A stretch of 64,000 nt of DNA from Deltaproteobacteria bacterium (GTDB taxonomy: Bacteria; Myxococcota_A; UBA9160; UBA4427): positions 1 through 64,000 of the forward strand of contig PBFW01000062.1 of assembly GCA_002719955.1 (NCBI GenBank), in the 5' to 3' direction. The notes under the pieces are model-generated. The model did not search any database. It worked only from the letters and a program-made list of their open reading frames with translations, and was not told where the DNA came from. The position numbers and the translations under genes are program-made. This document shows positions 36,357 to 44,987 of the stretch, piece by piece (positions within the stretch are counted from its first letter, which is position 1; each line of letters opens with the position of its first letter).

Positions 36357-36385
36357 TCGACGTTCTGGCGATCGCCCACTATGAT
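36357..36385 (+). promoter_or_regulatory. Probable sigma-70 type promoter for rpsT
   Basis: TCGACG at 36357-36362 and TATGAT at 36380-36385 are separated by 17 bases and lie 30 bases before the rpsT start. The -10 matches five of six consensus positions and the -35 matches four. The spacing is ideal and the gene is isolated on its strand, so it needs its own promoter. Confidence 0.6.
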
Positions 36386-36414
36386 GCCGCGCCCACAAGC
36401 AAGGAGAGGCCGCC

Positions 36415-36687
36415 TTGGCCAACCACAAATCCGCCCTCAAGCGAATCCGTCAGTCCGAAACCCGCCGCAAGCGCAACCAGCATATCCGTACCCAGATGCG
36501 GACGATGGTGAAGCGCTGTCGCGATGCGCTGGACGCGGGCGACGCCGCAACGGCCTCGGAGGCCTTCAAGGTCGCCGAACGAGAGATTCGTCGCGCCGCC
36601 ACCAAGGGCATCATCCCGAAAACGCGCGCCGACCGCAGCGTCGGACGACTCGCCCGAGCGCTCAACTCCGTCATCAGCGCTTCCTAG
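36415..36687 (+). CDS. rpsT: Small ribosomal subunit protein bS20
   Basis: A 90-residue basic protein starting MANHKSALKRIRQSETRR, the S20 signature. It binds 16S rRNA and is almost entirely helical with many Lys and Arg. Translation starts at TTG 36415, with AGGAGAG eight to nine bases upstream. A rare start codon is a known feature of rpsT genes and part of their regulation. It is a single-gene unit between divergent and convergent neighbours. No strong terminator was seen; a weak stem GGCTCG/CGAGCC lies at 36726-36744 without a T-run. Confidence 0.95.
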   Translation: MANHKSALKRIRQSETRRKRNQHIRTQMRTMVKRCRDALDAGDAATASEAFKVAEREIRRAATKGIIPKTRADRSVGRLARALNSVISAS

Positions 36688-36821
36688 GCCAGCGGACGAG
36701 AGAGTACCACCGACGTTTGTCGCCGGGCTCGCCCGCAACGAGCCAGCGCCTTGAAAAGGGCATGACCCCGGGCCCTCAGCTCAAGCTAGACCGGCGCGGG
36801 CCCGAGCAGCACGCGAGAGGA

Positions 36822-37802
36822 TCAGCTCGCGAGCCCCAGGACGAGCTGTTCCAGGGCGCGTTCAGAGCGCATGACGCTCCCCCCTTTGAGTTCGACATCC
36901 GCCCGGTGGATCGCGCGAAGGCAGGTGACGAGCCGTCGCGCCGGATATCGGCGCGCCTGCGTCTCGAGCTTGCGCACGACGAAGGGAGGACCGGCGACCG
37001 ACTCCCCGTGACCGACCCTCAGCAATCGCCGAAAATGAGACGCGAGTGCGCCGAGGATCGCGGGCGGCGCTGCGCCCTGAGCCAGTAGACGCGACAGGAT
37101 GTGGACCGCATTCGCGACCCGTCCCTGCCCGATCGCGTCGGTGAGATCCCAGATCGGTTCTTCCGCCACTGCCGATACGACCATCGCGACGTGCTTGCGC
37201 GTCACCGTTTCGCCCGGCCCCGCCAGCAGAGCCGCCTTCTCGATCTCCTGTCGCAACATCAGAAGCTGCGGTCCAATCCGGTCCACCAACAGCGCCGCGG
37301 CTTCGGATTCGAGGTCGATCCCCTGGCGAATCGCTTCCTGTGCCAAAAATCCGGCCAACTCCCGAGTCTTCTTCGGAGCATCGCACTCGACGAGCGCCGC
37401 CGGATCGCGAAAGCCCTTCACCCACTTGTTCCGTTTGTCGACCTTCGCGGAGATGAGTACGAGCACGCTGGCCGTCGTGGCATCGACGCGCGACAGCCAG
37501 GACTCGATCACACTCCCCCAGCTCGCGTCGAGCTTGGCGCCACGCCCCTCGGTCTCGCGCAACACGACCAGGCGTCGCTCGGCCATGATCGGCAAATGAT
37601 CGAGTGCTTCTTCGAGCCGGCCCGGGGTGACCCTGCCAACCTCGAGACGGTCCACGTTGAAATCGCGAGGGCCACCGGCGAGCACGGCGGTTTCGATCGC
37701 TGCGAGGGCGTCATCGCGGAGGAGTGCCTCCGCACCCGCCAATAAATAAGCCGGCCGGACCTTTCCCTCGGCCAGCTCGGCCAGGATCGCAGCGACATTC
37801 AT
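36822..37802 (-). CDS. holA: DNA polymerase III delta subunit
   Basis: A 326-residue clamp-loader subunit. PAYLLAGAEALLRDDALAAI matches the HolA N-terminus; the P-loop-like site is degenerate, as expected of delta. VLISAKVDKRNKWVKGF and the middle FLAQEAIRQGIDLESEAAAL follow, and the C-terminal collar domain contains AILGALASHFRRLLRV. It opens the sliding clamp. Its start overlaps the lptE stop by ATGA, the usual lptE-holA neighbourhood, although leuS is not present upstream. Confidence 0.9.
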   Translation of the reverse strand: MNVAAILAELAEGKVRPAYLLAGAEALLRDDALAAIETAVLAGGPRDFNVDRLEVGRVTPGRLEEALDHLPIMAERRLVVLRETEGRGAKLDASWGSVIESWLSRVDATTASVLVLISAKVDKRNKWVKGFRDPAALVECDAPKKTRELAGFLAQEAIRQGIDLESEAAALLVDRIGPQLLMLRQEIEKAALLAGPGETVTRKHVAMVVSAVAEEPIWDLTDAIGQGRVANAVHILSRLLAQGAAPPAILGALASHFRRLLRVGHGESVAGPPFVVRKLETQARRYPARRLVTCLRAIHRADVELKGGSVMRSERALEQLVLGLAS

Positions 37803-38446
37803 CCTCCACCCCGCTTCGCTGGACCGGCGGAGGGATGCGTGCGCGGACTCGACTCGCTCGGTGAATTGGACACGTCCGGAATCGGCGCCTCCATCAATTC
37901 GATCGAATCCGCGACCCGCGATGCGATCACGTCCGAAAGATGACGCAGCGCTTCGAGACGGTTGGTCCGGGTGATCTCGATATCCGCGCTCGCAAGATAG
38001 AGTTCCGACTCCGAGAGCATGCGCGGGTCCAGCCTCACGATGAGCCCGCCCGCACGCACGATCTCGAGATCCAAGACCATCGTGACCGAGTATTCGAGAG
38101 CGGCGACGAAACTCGAAAAACTTTCGCTCCGAGTGCCAAGCGGTCGAATCCGGCCTCGTAGGACCAGGTCCGCCTGCTGAGGATCGTTCACGAGATCTAG
38201 ACGGCCGCGAAGACCCATCTCGCGCCGGAGCGCATCGCCGACGATCCGATCGAGCCAGGGCTCGGGTGAATCATTTCGAATGGCCATGACCGCGAGACGG
38301 GTGCGGTGGGCGGCGCCGGGATCGCCCGCAGCCCCCACCCGCGAGGACGCCCCCGGCAGCTGGCTGCGATAACCGCAGCCCGCCCCGACCAGCGGGATCG
38401 AGGCGATCAGGAAGCCGAGGAGGAGCCATCGCCCGAGACGCACCAT
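37799..38446 (-). CDS. lptE: LPS assembly lipoprotein LptE
   Basis: A 215-residue lipoprotein. The signal ends in a lipobox, LVGAGC, followed directly by GYR, the family pattern (CGYR). The core has LAVMAIRNDSPEPWLDRIV, then a beta region ADLVLRGRIRPLG and VTMVLDLEIVRAGG. LptE plugs LptD in the outer membrane and helps insert LPS. The C-terminus is Pro- and Ser-rich and probably disordered. It is coupled to holA. With LptF it gives two Lpt parts in the window; LptA, B, C and D are not present here. Confidence 0.85.
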   Translation of the reverse strand: MVRLGRWLLLGFLIASIPLVGAGCGYRSQLPGASSRVGAAGDPGAAHRTRLAVMAIRNDSPEPWLDRIVGDALRREMGLRGRLDLVNDPQQADLVLRGRIRPLGTRSESFSSFVAALEYSVTMVLDLEIVRAGGLIVRLDPRMLSESELYLASADIEITRTNRLEALRHLSDVIASRVADSIELMEAPIPDVSNSPSESSPRTHPSAGPAKRGGG

Positions 38447-38570
38447 GGCAGACCGATAGCATGGGGCGGCGGCGGCGGCCGGTCGGATCGAGGGCGCCCT
38501 CGGTCGGGCGCGAGGAGCGCACCGCGAGAGATCAGCCGCGGGAACCCCATCCGCCCCACGGAGGCGCGAA

Positions 38571-39436
38571 TCAGCCTTCTAGCTTGAGCAGATTCTTGGC
38601 GACCGCGAGCAGATCTTCACCAACTTGCTTGGCGGCGCTGAAAAAGAGGCAATCGACCGAGGGCGCACTTCGATCCGGGTCACGGCCCGCGTCCCTCGCG
38701 TCTTGAGTTCCAGATGCCGACCTCCGGGGGCGATCAGAACGGTGCCCATTTCCAGTGGTTCTCCGCCGTGCGCCTCGCGAACGGTGAAGGGGGCGAAGCT
38801 CCGTGTGAAGCCCGCCGGCATATGCTGCGCAACAAGAAAGGTGCAGGGGGGAATCTCGCTGAAAGCACTGAAGGTCCACATCAGCGCCACCAGCCCCCCC
38901 CGTCGACGAACCGATCACGACGGCCGGAACGTGCTCTTCGGGGCGTCCCGCCCAGATCGGCACGCCCTCTCCCAGGTGCCTTCCAGGAGCACCGGCGGCG
39001 CGCTCGGAAGCCGCTCGAAAACCCTGTTGATGCGGAGATTCCGAATCGCGTGCACCTTGCGAATCAAGCCGTCCTGGATCGTCCGCGATTCGAGTCCTGC
39101 GAACACAGCCGACTTGGCGAAAAAATCCACGACGCCGAGATCCAGCGCTTTGAAGACGTCGCCCTGCCCCGCTCGGTCGCTGATCACCATCACCGGCGTC
39201 GGCCTTCTCGCCATCAGCAGTCACAGGAAAGTGAATCCGTCCATGCGAGGCATCTCGAGATCGAAGGTGATCAGGTCGGGCGTGAGCGCGAAGGTCTTCC
39301 GGAGCGCCTCCTCGCTATCCCGCGCGAGCCCGACGACCTCGATGAGAAGCGATGTCTCGAGCATGCGGGTGCTCGCCCCAGACGAAAAGGCCGAATCATC
39401 GATCACGAGAACCCTGATCGGACTTCGCCGCTCCAT
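38571..39436 (-). pseudogene. cheB: Broken chemotaxis methylesterase CheB
   Basis: A CheB remnant. The start MERRSPIRVLVIDDSAF shares its A with the cheR stop (TGATG). The receiver has FDLEMPRMDGFTFL and is then cut by an in-frame TGA at 39221-39223, where one C-to-T change of CGA would explain it, and continues LLMARRPTPVMVISD. A frame change near 38980 leads to the esterase motif VVIGSSTGG. An 8-C run at 38894-38901 (one base too many) moves the frame again to FLVAQHMPAGFTRSF. A third change near 38670 gives PSVDCLFFSAAK, after which the domain's C-terminal part is missing. It has one nonsense change, three shifts and a deletion. Confidence 0.88.
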
Positions 39437-40362
39437 CAATCCGGCCCCGATCCTTCGCCTTCCGTGACACCGGCGCGGGCAAGGGCATGCCAGGCATCTT
39501 CCTTCTCTTCCCCCGGCACCGGTCTGCGATAGACGAGATCGCGACTGAGATGCTTGAGTTCGAAGTCGGGGGTCACGTTGCTCAGGGACTCGCAATGCCC
39601 CAGGAGCAGGTAGCCGCCGGGACGAAGCTTGTCGTGGAACGTGGCCATCAGTTGCTTCTTCGCATCCAGATCGAAGTAGATCATCACGTTGCGGCACAGA
39701 ACCACGTCCATCGAACCGAGCAAGCTCATCTTTGCCGAATCGAGCAGATTCAAGTGCATGAAGTCGACGTGGCGCTTGACCTCGTCGGAGATACGCATGA
39801 GGCCATCCCTCTGGGCAAAATAATGTAGACGCATCGCTGGATCGGTCTCACGGAAGGAAGCCTCCCGGTAGATCCCGCCTCGCGCCTTTGCAATCGCGGC
39901 CCGACTGATGTCGGTCGCGTACACCTGAAAGTCTCTCCCCGGGTCCAGATCGGCCTCGAGGGCCATCATCACGATCGAGAAGGGCTCCTCGCCGCTCGCG
40001 CATCCCGCAGACCAGATCTTGACGGGACGCCGGTCACCGCCCTGCCGAGAGCGCATCTCGGGAATGATCTCGTTCACCAGGGCGGTCAGCTGGGCGCGCT
40101 CACGAAAGAAAAAGGTCTCGTTCGTCGTCAGCAGATCGACGAGCTTCGAGAGTTCTGCTTCGGAATTCGCGCCCTGCCGGAGTTGATAGAAATAGGATGC
40201 GAATGATCCAGCATCACACTCCTCGATTCGACGGGCGAGCCGCTTCTCGACGAGGAAGCAGGTGGCCTCATCAAATTGCAGACCGCAGCGATTGCGCAGA
40301 AGGTCCGTGAGAAGGCGGAATTCCGTGGCGCTCAGCTTCGGAGTGGAAGGCTCGTCGAACAT
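39436..40362 (-). CDS. cheR: Chemotaxis protein methyltransferase CheR
   Basis: A 308-residue SAM-dependent enzyme that methylates receptor glutamates. The helical N-domain starts KLSATEFRLLTDLLRNRCGL, followed by TTNETFFFRERAQL. The SAM site is KIWSAGCASGEEPFSIVMM, with VYATDISRAAIAKARGGIY and VVLCRNVMIYFD after it. All motifs are intact, unlike the neighbouring cheB. The ATG at 40362 lies ten bases after the HEAT gene; a longer in-frame extension overlaps that gene and was rejected. With its receptor partner broken here, it must serve receptors elsewhere or be a survivor of decay. Confidence 0.92.
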   Translation of the reverse strand: MFDEPSTPKLSATEFRLLTDLLRNRCGLQFDEATCFLVEKRLARRIEECDAGSFASYFYQLRQGANSEAELSKLVDLLTTNETFFFRERAQLTALVNEIIPEMRSRQGGDRRPVKIWSAGCASGEEPFSIVMMALEADLDPGRDFQVYATDISRAAIAKARGGIYREASFRETDPAMRLHYFAQRDGLMRISDEVKRHVDFMHLNLLDSAKMSLLGSMDVVLCRNVMIYFDLDAKKQLMATFHDKLRPGGYLLLGHCESLSNVTPDFELKHLSRDLVYRRPVPGEEKEDAWHALARAGVTEGEGSGPD

Positions 40363-40372
40363 GGTGCTGGCG

Positions 40373-42472
40373 TCACTCCTCCAGCCTTTCCACCGCACGC
40401 AGGATCGATTCACGCACGAAGGCATCCTCTTCGACCTCGAGCCGGCGGAGCAGATCGGGCAGACCCTTGCGGACCGCGCGATCAGAGAGGACCTGTACGA
40501 CTTCCGCACGCACCGACCAATCGGTGTGCGAGACGTGGGGCAGAATCTCGACCAGAGCACTCGCATTTCCGTGCGCGCCGATACATACGATCGCAGCTCG
40601 CACGACTTCGGGCTCGGGGCGAGTCAGCACCTCGACCGCCAACCGACCGGCAAATCCTCCACCGACTTCGGTCAATGCTTCCAGACTCGCGAGAGCGACC
40701 ATGGCCTCTTCGTCGAGGCAAGGACCGATCAGCCGCTCGATCTCAGCGTCCGCCACCCCCAGAGTCCGGCACAGATGACCGACCGATCGAACGACCCTGC
40801 AGACGACGCGTGGATCATCATCGGCCAGCTGGCGCACGAGAATCTCGGAGGCGTCCAGAGAGTTCGAGCGACCGAGAACATTTGCCGCAGCGATGCGCAC
40901 ACTGCTCGCCTCGTCTCCGAGAGCGAGTCGCAGAGCATCCCGCGTACGATCGAATCCGAATCGGTCCAACGCCTCGACCGCGGCGCGGCGCACCGCCGCC
41001 GACTCGTCCTTGAGCAGATAGCCGATCACGTCCTCGTCCTGCTCGCGCCCGAGACGTGCCAGGACCTGGGCGATCGCGCGTCGAACGGGCTCGACGGCAC
41101 CCGCCAGCCGGCTCGACAGCACCTCGATCAACTGAACGTCGATCCCCGTCCCGACGGCCTCCGAATGTTCCGCCATCGCGACGATCGACCGCACGATGAT
41201 CGCAACCTCCTCGTCGGCATCAGCGTCCACGTCGCGCGCGGCCATTTCGAGACGACGTACGAGATCCGGAAGTCGATCAAAGAATCCTCCCCGCCCGAGC
41301 GCACCCGCTGCCGAGCAGCGCAGCTGGACATCGTTCGACCCGAGCGCGTCCGCCAGAAGTCGTTCGGCTACGTCGCCCTCGGCTCGTCCTAGGATCGAGT
41401 AGGCCCGGGGCAGGAGATCCGTTTCGATCTCGCTCCAACTCGCCTCGAGTGCCTCGACCAGACCGCCCGAAAGGGCTTCGAGGGTACGATCCGCCAATTC
41501 CTCGATCGCGTCATCCCGACCGGCCCTGAGAATCGGAACGACTGCACGCGGATCTTCGAGCAGGCCGAGGAACTGAACCAGCATCATTCGGCTGCCCAGA
41601 TCCGCCACCTCGAGCCGATCGCAAGCCGATTCGACGAGATGCTCGTTCTCCGTCGCAGCGGCGCGCAGTCGCTCGATCAACCTGCTCGCCTCGTCACCGT
41701 CCAAGCACCCAAGGGTCCGCAGAAGCGCCCCCATCGCCCCCTCCCGATTCGACCGACTCCCACTGGAGAGCCCCTTGATCAGGGCTTCGACCGCCTGGGG
41801 GTCCGTCGAGGATCCCAACAGGCCGTAGGCGGCGGGGCACAGGAGGGGTTGGTCGAGGACATCGCCGAGCGCCGTGACCTCCACGCTCGCCTCCAGTCTC
41901 GAGAGAGCACGAAGCGCGGAGAGTCGGACGCGCACGTCTTCGCCGAATTGCGTCGCGAGGCCCAATAGATGCGTGATCTCATCAGCCCCTCCGACCACGC
42001 CCAGCGCTTCCGCAGCCGCCGCACGCACGTTCGGATCGTCGTCGGCGAGGGCGTCGCGCAGAGGTACGCGCGATTCCGGATCTCCGATCGCGGCCAACAC
42101 ATCGACGACGTGCTTGCGAACATCGACATCCCGACTCGAGAGCTGCGTGACGAGCGCAGCGGTCACACGGGTTCCACAGGCGACCAGTACCTCGGACGCG
42201 GCGTTTCGACGCTCCGAGTTCTCACCATCGGCCAGAGAAGCAACAAGCCTTTCCTGCACCGCCTCGTCTTTGCGACACGCGACGAGGCGCTCGACCGCCG
42301 CCTTCCGAACACGCCAGCCGGAATCGCCCAGACAACGTACGAGCCGTTCGGCTGATTCTTCGGCGGGAAGGAGCAATAGCCGCTCAACCGAGAGTCTACG
42401 GACTTCCTCATCCGAGTTCTCGAGCCCGTCGAGGATATTCCGTCGCTCCTCCTGGGAGAGCGATTCCGTCAC
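40373..42472 (-). CDS. HEAT-repeat protein of the chemosensory cluster
   Basis: A 699-residue protein made almost wholly of HEAT/PBS-lyase-type helical repeats of about 31-35 residues. Typical units are DSGWRVRKAAVERLVACRKD, DVDVRKHVVDVLAAIGDPES and SAAVRRAAVEALDRFGFDRT. No catalytic motif or signal is seen. Such scaffolds sit next to cheR and receivers in deltaproteobacterial chemosensory loci, where a protein-docking role is proposed. It is coupled to the zinc-ribbon receiver gene by an ATGA overlap. The frame is intact over 2.1 kb. Confidence 0.87.
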   Translation of the reverse strand: MTESLSQEERRNILDGLENSDEEVRRLSVERLLLLPAEESAERLVRCLGDSGWRVRKAAVERLVACRKDEAVQERLVASLADGENSERRNAASEVLVACGTRVTAALVTQLSSRDVDVRKHVVDVLAAIGDPESRVPLRDALADDDPNVRAAAAEALGVVGGADEITHLLGLATQFGEDVRVRLSALRALSRLEASVEVTALGDVLDQPLLCPAAYGLLGSSTDPQAVEALIKGLSSGSRSNREGAMGALLRTLGCLDGDEASRLIERLRAAATENEHLVESACDRLEVADLGSRMMLVQFLGLLEDPRAVVPILRAGRDDAIEELADRTLEALSGGLVEALEASWSEIETDLLPRAYSILGRAEGDVAERLLADALGSNDVQLRCSAAGALGRGGFFDRLPDLVRRLEMAARDVDADADEEVAIIVRSIVAMAEHSEAVGTGIDVQLIEVLSSRLAGAVEPVRRAIAQVLARLGREQDEDVIGYLLKDESAAVRRAAVEALDRFGFDRTRDALRLALGDEASSVRIAAANVLGRSNSLDASEILVRQLADDDPRVVCRVVRSVGHLCRTLGVADAEIERLIGPCLDEEAMVALASLEALTEVGGGFAGRLAVEVLTRPEPEVVRAAIVCIGAHGNASALVEILPHVSHTDWSVRAEVVQVLSDRAVRKGLPDLLRRLEVEEDAFVRESILRAVERLEE

Positions 42473-43521
42473 CCTAGTCCGCCACGCTCCGCCGCCACGC
42501 GTTTCAGTTCATCGATGATGAAGTCGGTCTCGGCACGAATCTCTTCCGAGACACGCTGGCGCAGCAGCGCACGAGCTTCCTGGATTTCGAGATCTAGGGC
42601 CTGCTCGAGATTCCCATCACGGATGGCGTCATCGAATTTATCCGGCGAATAGAGCAGCATCTCGGACACGGCGATTCGAGCCAGGCGCAAGGCACGTTCC
42701 CGCTCCGCAACGACCTCCCGACCCTCATCTTGCGGATCCGCCATGGGCTGGTCGGATACCGGGTCCGGCGTTTCGACGGCCGGCGACGATTTGATTTCGA
42801 AATCGGCTTCCGGCACGGGCGACGGCAGCGAAACCGCCTCGGGCGTGGGCGGCGGCACGGCAGCGGGCTCGACGCGCGGCCGAGCGATCGCATCCGGACC
42901 TGCGACCTCGTTCAACGGCAGTCCGGCTTCCTCGAGGATCGACTTCAGACCGTCCGGAAGGTCCGGCCCTTCGATATAGACATCCGCACCGTAGAGATCG
43001 GTTGGATTCCGCCTATAGCGGTCTTGGTCATGGATCGCACCGACCAGGACGACCCTCGTGTTCCGCAGGCTCTCGTTCCGTTTGATGACCTCACATACCT
43101 GGAAGCCAAACATCTTGGGCAGCGCGGCGTCGAGCACGACGGCGGCGGGAAGCATCCGCTGGATCGACAACATCGCTTCGACACCGTCGTGCACGAGATG
43201 CTGCGCGAGTCCCCAGCGCGCGACCGCCTCCGCGCTCTTTTTGCCACGCGCCTCATTGGAATCCGCGATGATCACCAGACGCGCCGGATCGATCTCGGGA
43301 GCTGGAAGAGGCGTATCCACGGGAGGGGGCGTCACCGTGACCACAGGAGCCTCGGCTGGCGTTTCCACGACGGGCGGGACAGGCGCGACGTCCTGCACCC
43401 TGGGTACGCGGACGAGAAAGACCGCGGAACATTTCGTGCATCGAAGCTTCGCCCCATCGGGACCGATCCGATCCGCGTCGACGCGATAGCGAGCACTACA
43501 TTTCGGACACCCAGCAACCAT
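42469..43521 (-). CDS. MJ0042 zinc-ribbon protein with degenerate receiver domain
   Basis: A protein of about 350 residues. CPKCSARYRVDADRI followed by RCTKCSAVFLV is an MJ0042-type zinc ribbon. A Pro/Val-rich linker leads to a receiver-like domain (RLVIIADSNEARGKKSAEAV, then AAVVLDAALPKMFGFQVCEV) with an Asp at the phosphoacceptor position. A second linker and a C-terminal helical part (RALRLARIAVSEMLLYSPDK) follow. I use the ATG at 43521, which has GGGGG seven bases upstream; the ATG two codons earlier is too close to that site. It is probably a signalling adaptor in the chemosensory cluster. Confidence 0.75.
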   Translation of the reverse strand: MVAGCPKCSARYRVDADRIGPDGAKLRCTKCSAVFLVRVPRVQDVAPVPPVVETPAEAPVVTVTPPPVDTPLPAPEIDPARLVIIADSNEARGKKSAEAVARWGLAQHLVHDGVEAMLSIQRMLPAAVVLDAALPKMFGFQVCEVIKRNESLRNTRVVLVGAIHDQDRYRRNPTDLYGADVYIEGPDLPDGLKSILEEAGLPLNEVAGPDAIARPRVEPAAVPPPTPEAVSLPSPVPEADFEIKSSPAVETPDPVSDQPMADPQDEGREVVAERERALRLARIAVSEMLLYSPDKFDDAIRDGNLEQALDLEIQEARALLRQRVSEEIRAETDFIIDELKRVAAERGGLG

Positions 43522-43565
43522 CTTCATTCCCCCAACACTCGGGCGATCCCACCCGATGATCTGGT

Positions 43566-44269
43566 TCAGCAGCGAAGACGATCTACGCCTTTGCACAATC
43601 CCTCGGCCTCTGCCGTCAACTCGGCGATCGCAGAGCGCGTACCCTCGACGGCGCCTTCATTCGCGCGGCTCTCGACGGCCACGCGGCGAGAAACCCTGTG
43701 ACGCGGGAGCAGGCATCCGTTTGCTCGCGGACCGACTTCACGATCTCACTGATCCGGGTCCCACTCTCGCGGGATGCCTCGGTGATTTCTTCGAGGGTTC
43801 GACCCGCCTCGGCGGTGAGGTCGATACCGCCCATGACGCTGGCCGAGCCGGCCTCAATCGCGCCGATAGCGTTCTCGCTCTCCTCCTGAACGGCGCTGAT
43901 CAACCCACCGATCTCCTTCGTGCTCGCGAGCACGCGACTGACCAGTTCCTTGATCTCGTCGGCGGCCACGGAGAATGCCTTGCCCTGTTCTCCCGCCTGG
44001 GCGTCGAAACGATGCCCAGGGGAATCGAAGCGTATTTCTCGTTGTTCCCGATGAAGGACACCAACTCGAGGTCGTCGATATCCGGAATGTTGAGATCGGT
44101 GACGACGAGGTTGAAATCTTCGCGAGGCAGGAAGCGTAGGGTTTCGGACCCTCTTTCCACCTCGACGATCTTGAGGGGGGGCTCCAGACCCTCGACCCTC
44201 GAGGCTCAAGACAAGGAGCGATCTCATCGTCGCGGAGTCCTCTACGATCAGAATGCGCTGCAAGATCAT
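43566..44269 (-). pseudogene. Broken CheY-like receiver fused to a chemoreceptor (MCP) signalling fragment
   Basis: Three frames are needed to read this. It opens MILQRILIVEDSATMRSLLVL (44269), a CheY start. A 7-G run at 44175-44181 shifts the frame to FNLVVTDLNIPDIDDLELVS, the receiver core, which stops after about 75 residues. It then joins, near 44010, the MCP hairpin GEQGKAFSVAADEIKELVSR, with STKEIGGLI and the following helix AGRTLEEITEASRESGTRIS. A further shift near 43690 gives the receptor tail NEGAVEGTRSAIAELTAEAE, ending at TGA 43566-43568. Most of cheY's end and the receptor's sensor and N-terminal parts are gone. This is a deletion fusion, now decaying. Confidence 0.85.
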
Positions 44270-44423
44270 CTCCCGGATGTGGAGTTGCGCGGTCGTGATT
44301 GATCTTCTGTATCGGTAAGGCGGGCAGAGTCTTGAGGTCGGCACAGAGCGCAACTCGAGTTCGAAAGCGGACTCGGCGTAAAGTTCCCGACGCTCCGCAT
44401 GTAGGCGAATGAACACGCATCAA

Positions 44424-44963
44424 TCACAGCGGGACGTGATCTGAGCGACCGTCGGCGTCCGCTTCCCAGAGCGCCCGTTCGAGAGCGGCGCGATCCAGCG
44501 CCAATCCGGCCCGATGGAGCGCCACCTCGAGCCCACTCGTGTCGGGCATCGGCGCATCACTCGTCACCTGGCCACCATAGATCAGCGCGATCACGGACGA
44601 GCTGCTCTCGACCGGCCCCAGATAGAACGGCTCCGGCTGCTCGCCCCCGAAAAGGTCGAGGAGCGCCCGATCCACCTCTGTCGTCGGCACGCCGAGATGG
44701 GGCTCGCCCGTCTCCAGGACATGCCGGACCCAGCCTTCTTCGAGGGTCTGGAGCGAAAGCGGTTGCGTCGACGCGAGTGGACCGACCTCGGGGACCGGCA
44801 ACCCGCACCCCGCGATCGCGAAGATCTCATTTTCACGCACGATCAGAATCGCGACCCGGGCGAAACCCTCGGCGGCATAATCCAACACGACGGACAGAAT
44901 CTCCCCACGCGACGAAGCGCCCTGCAGCCTGGCCATTGCATCCCGGAGAGCCCGGATACTCAC
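44424..44963 (-). CDS. GAF-like small protein of the chemosensory cluster
   Basis: A 179-residue protein with a GAF-like pattern: an N-terminal helix (ALRDAMARLQGASSRGEILS), then VVLDYAAEGFARVAILIVRE, then a central hydrophobic strand set and SSSVIALIYGG. It starts at GTG 44963 with no strong ribosome site, 24 bases after the PATAN gene. The C-terminus is helical. Comparable proteins with DUF4388 neighbours are common in deltaproteobacteria, but I cannot name a ligand or function. Its frame is intact, next to two broken genes. Confidence 0.65.
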   Translation of the reverse strand: MSIRALRDAMARLQGASSRGEILSVVLDYAAEGFARVAILIVRENEIFAIAGCGLPVPEVGPLASTQPLSLQTLEEGWVRHVLETGEPHLGVPTTEVDRALLDLFGGEQPEPFYLGPVESSSSVIALIYGGQVTSDAPMPDTSGLEVALHRAGLALDRAALERALWEADADGRSDHVPL

Positions 44964-44987
44964 CGTCTGTGGCTGGCTGCCCGCCGG

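Noticed and set aside
36726..36744. GGCTCG/CGAGCC stem after rpsT as a terminator
   Set aside because: The stem is 6 bp and no T-run follows, so I mention it only under rpsT.
38571..44269. Explaining all chemotaxis frame breaks as sequencing error
   Set aside because: The breaks are limited to two related genes, include a substitution to TGA and large missing parts, and many equal or longer homopolymers elsewhere leave genes intact. It still needs read-level confirmation.
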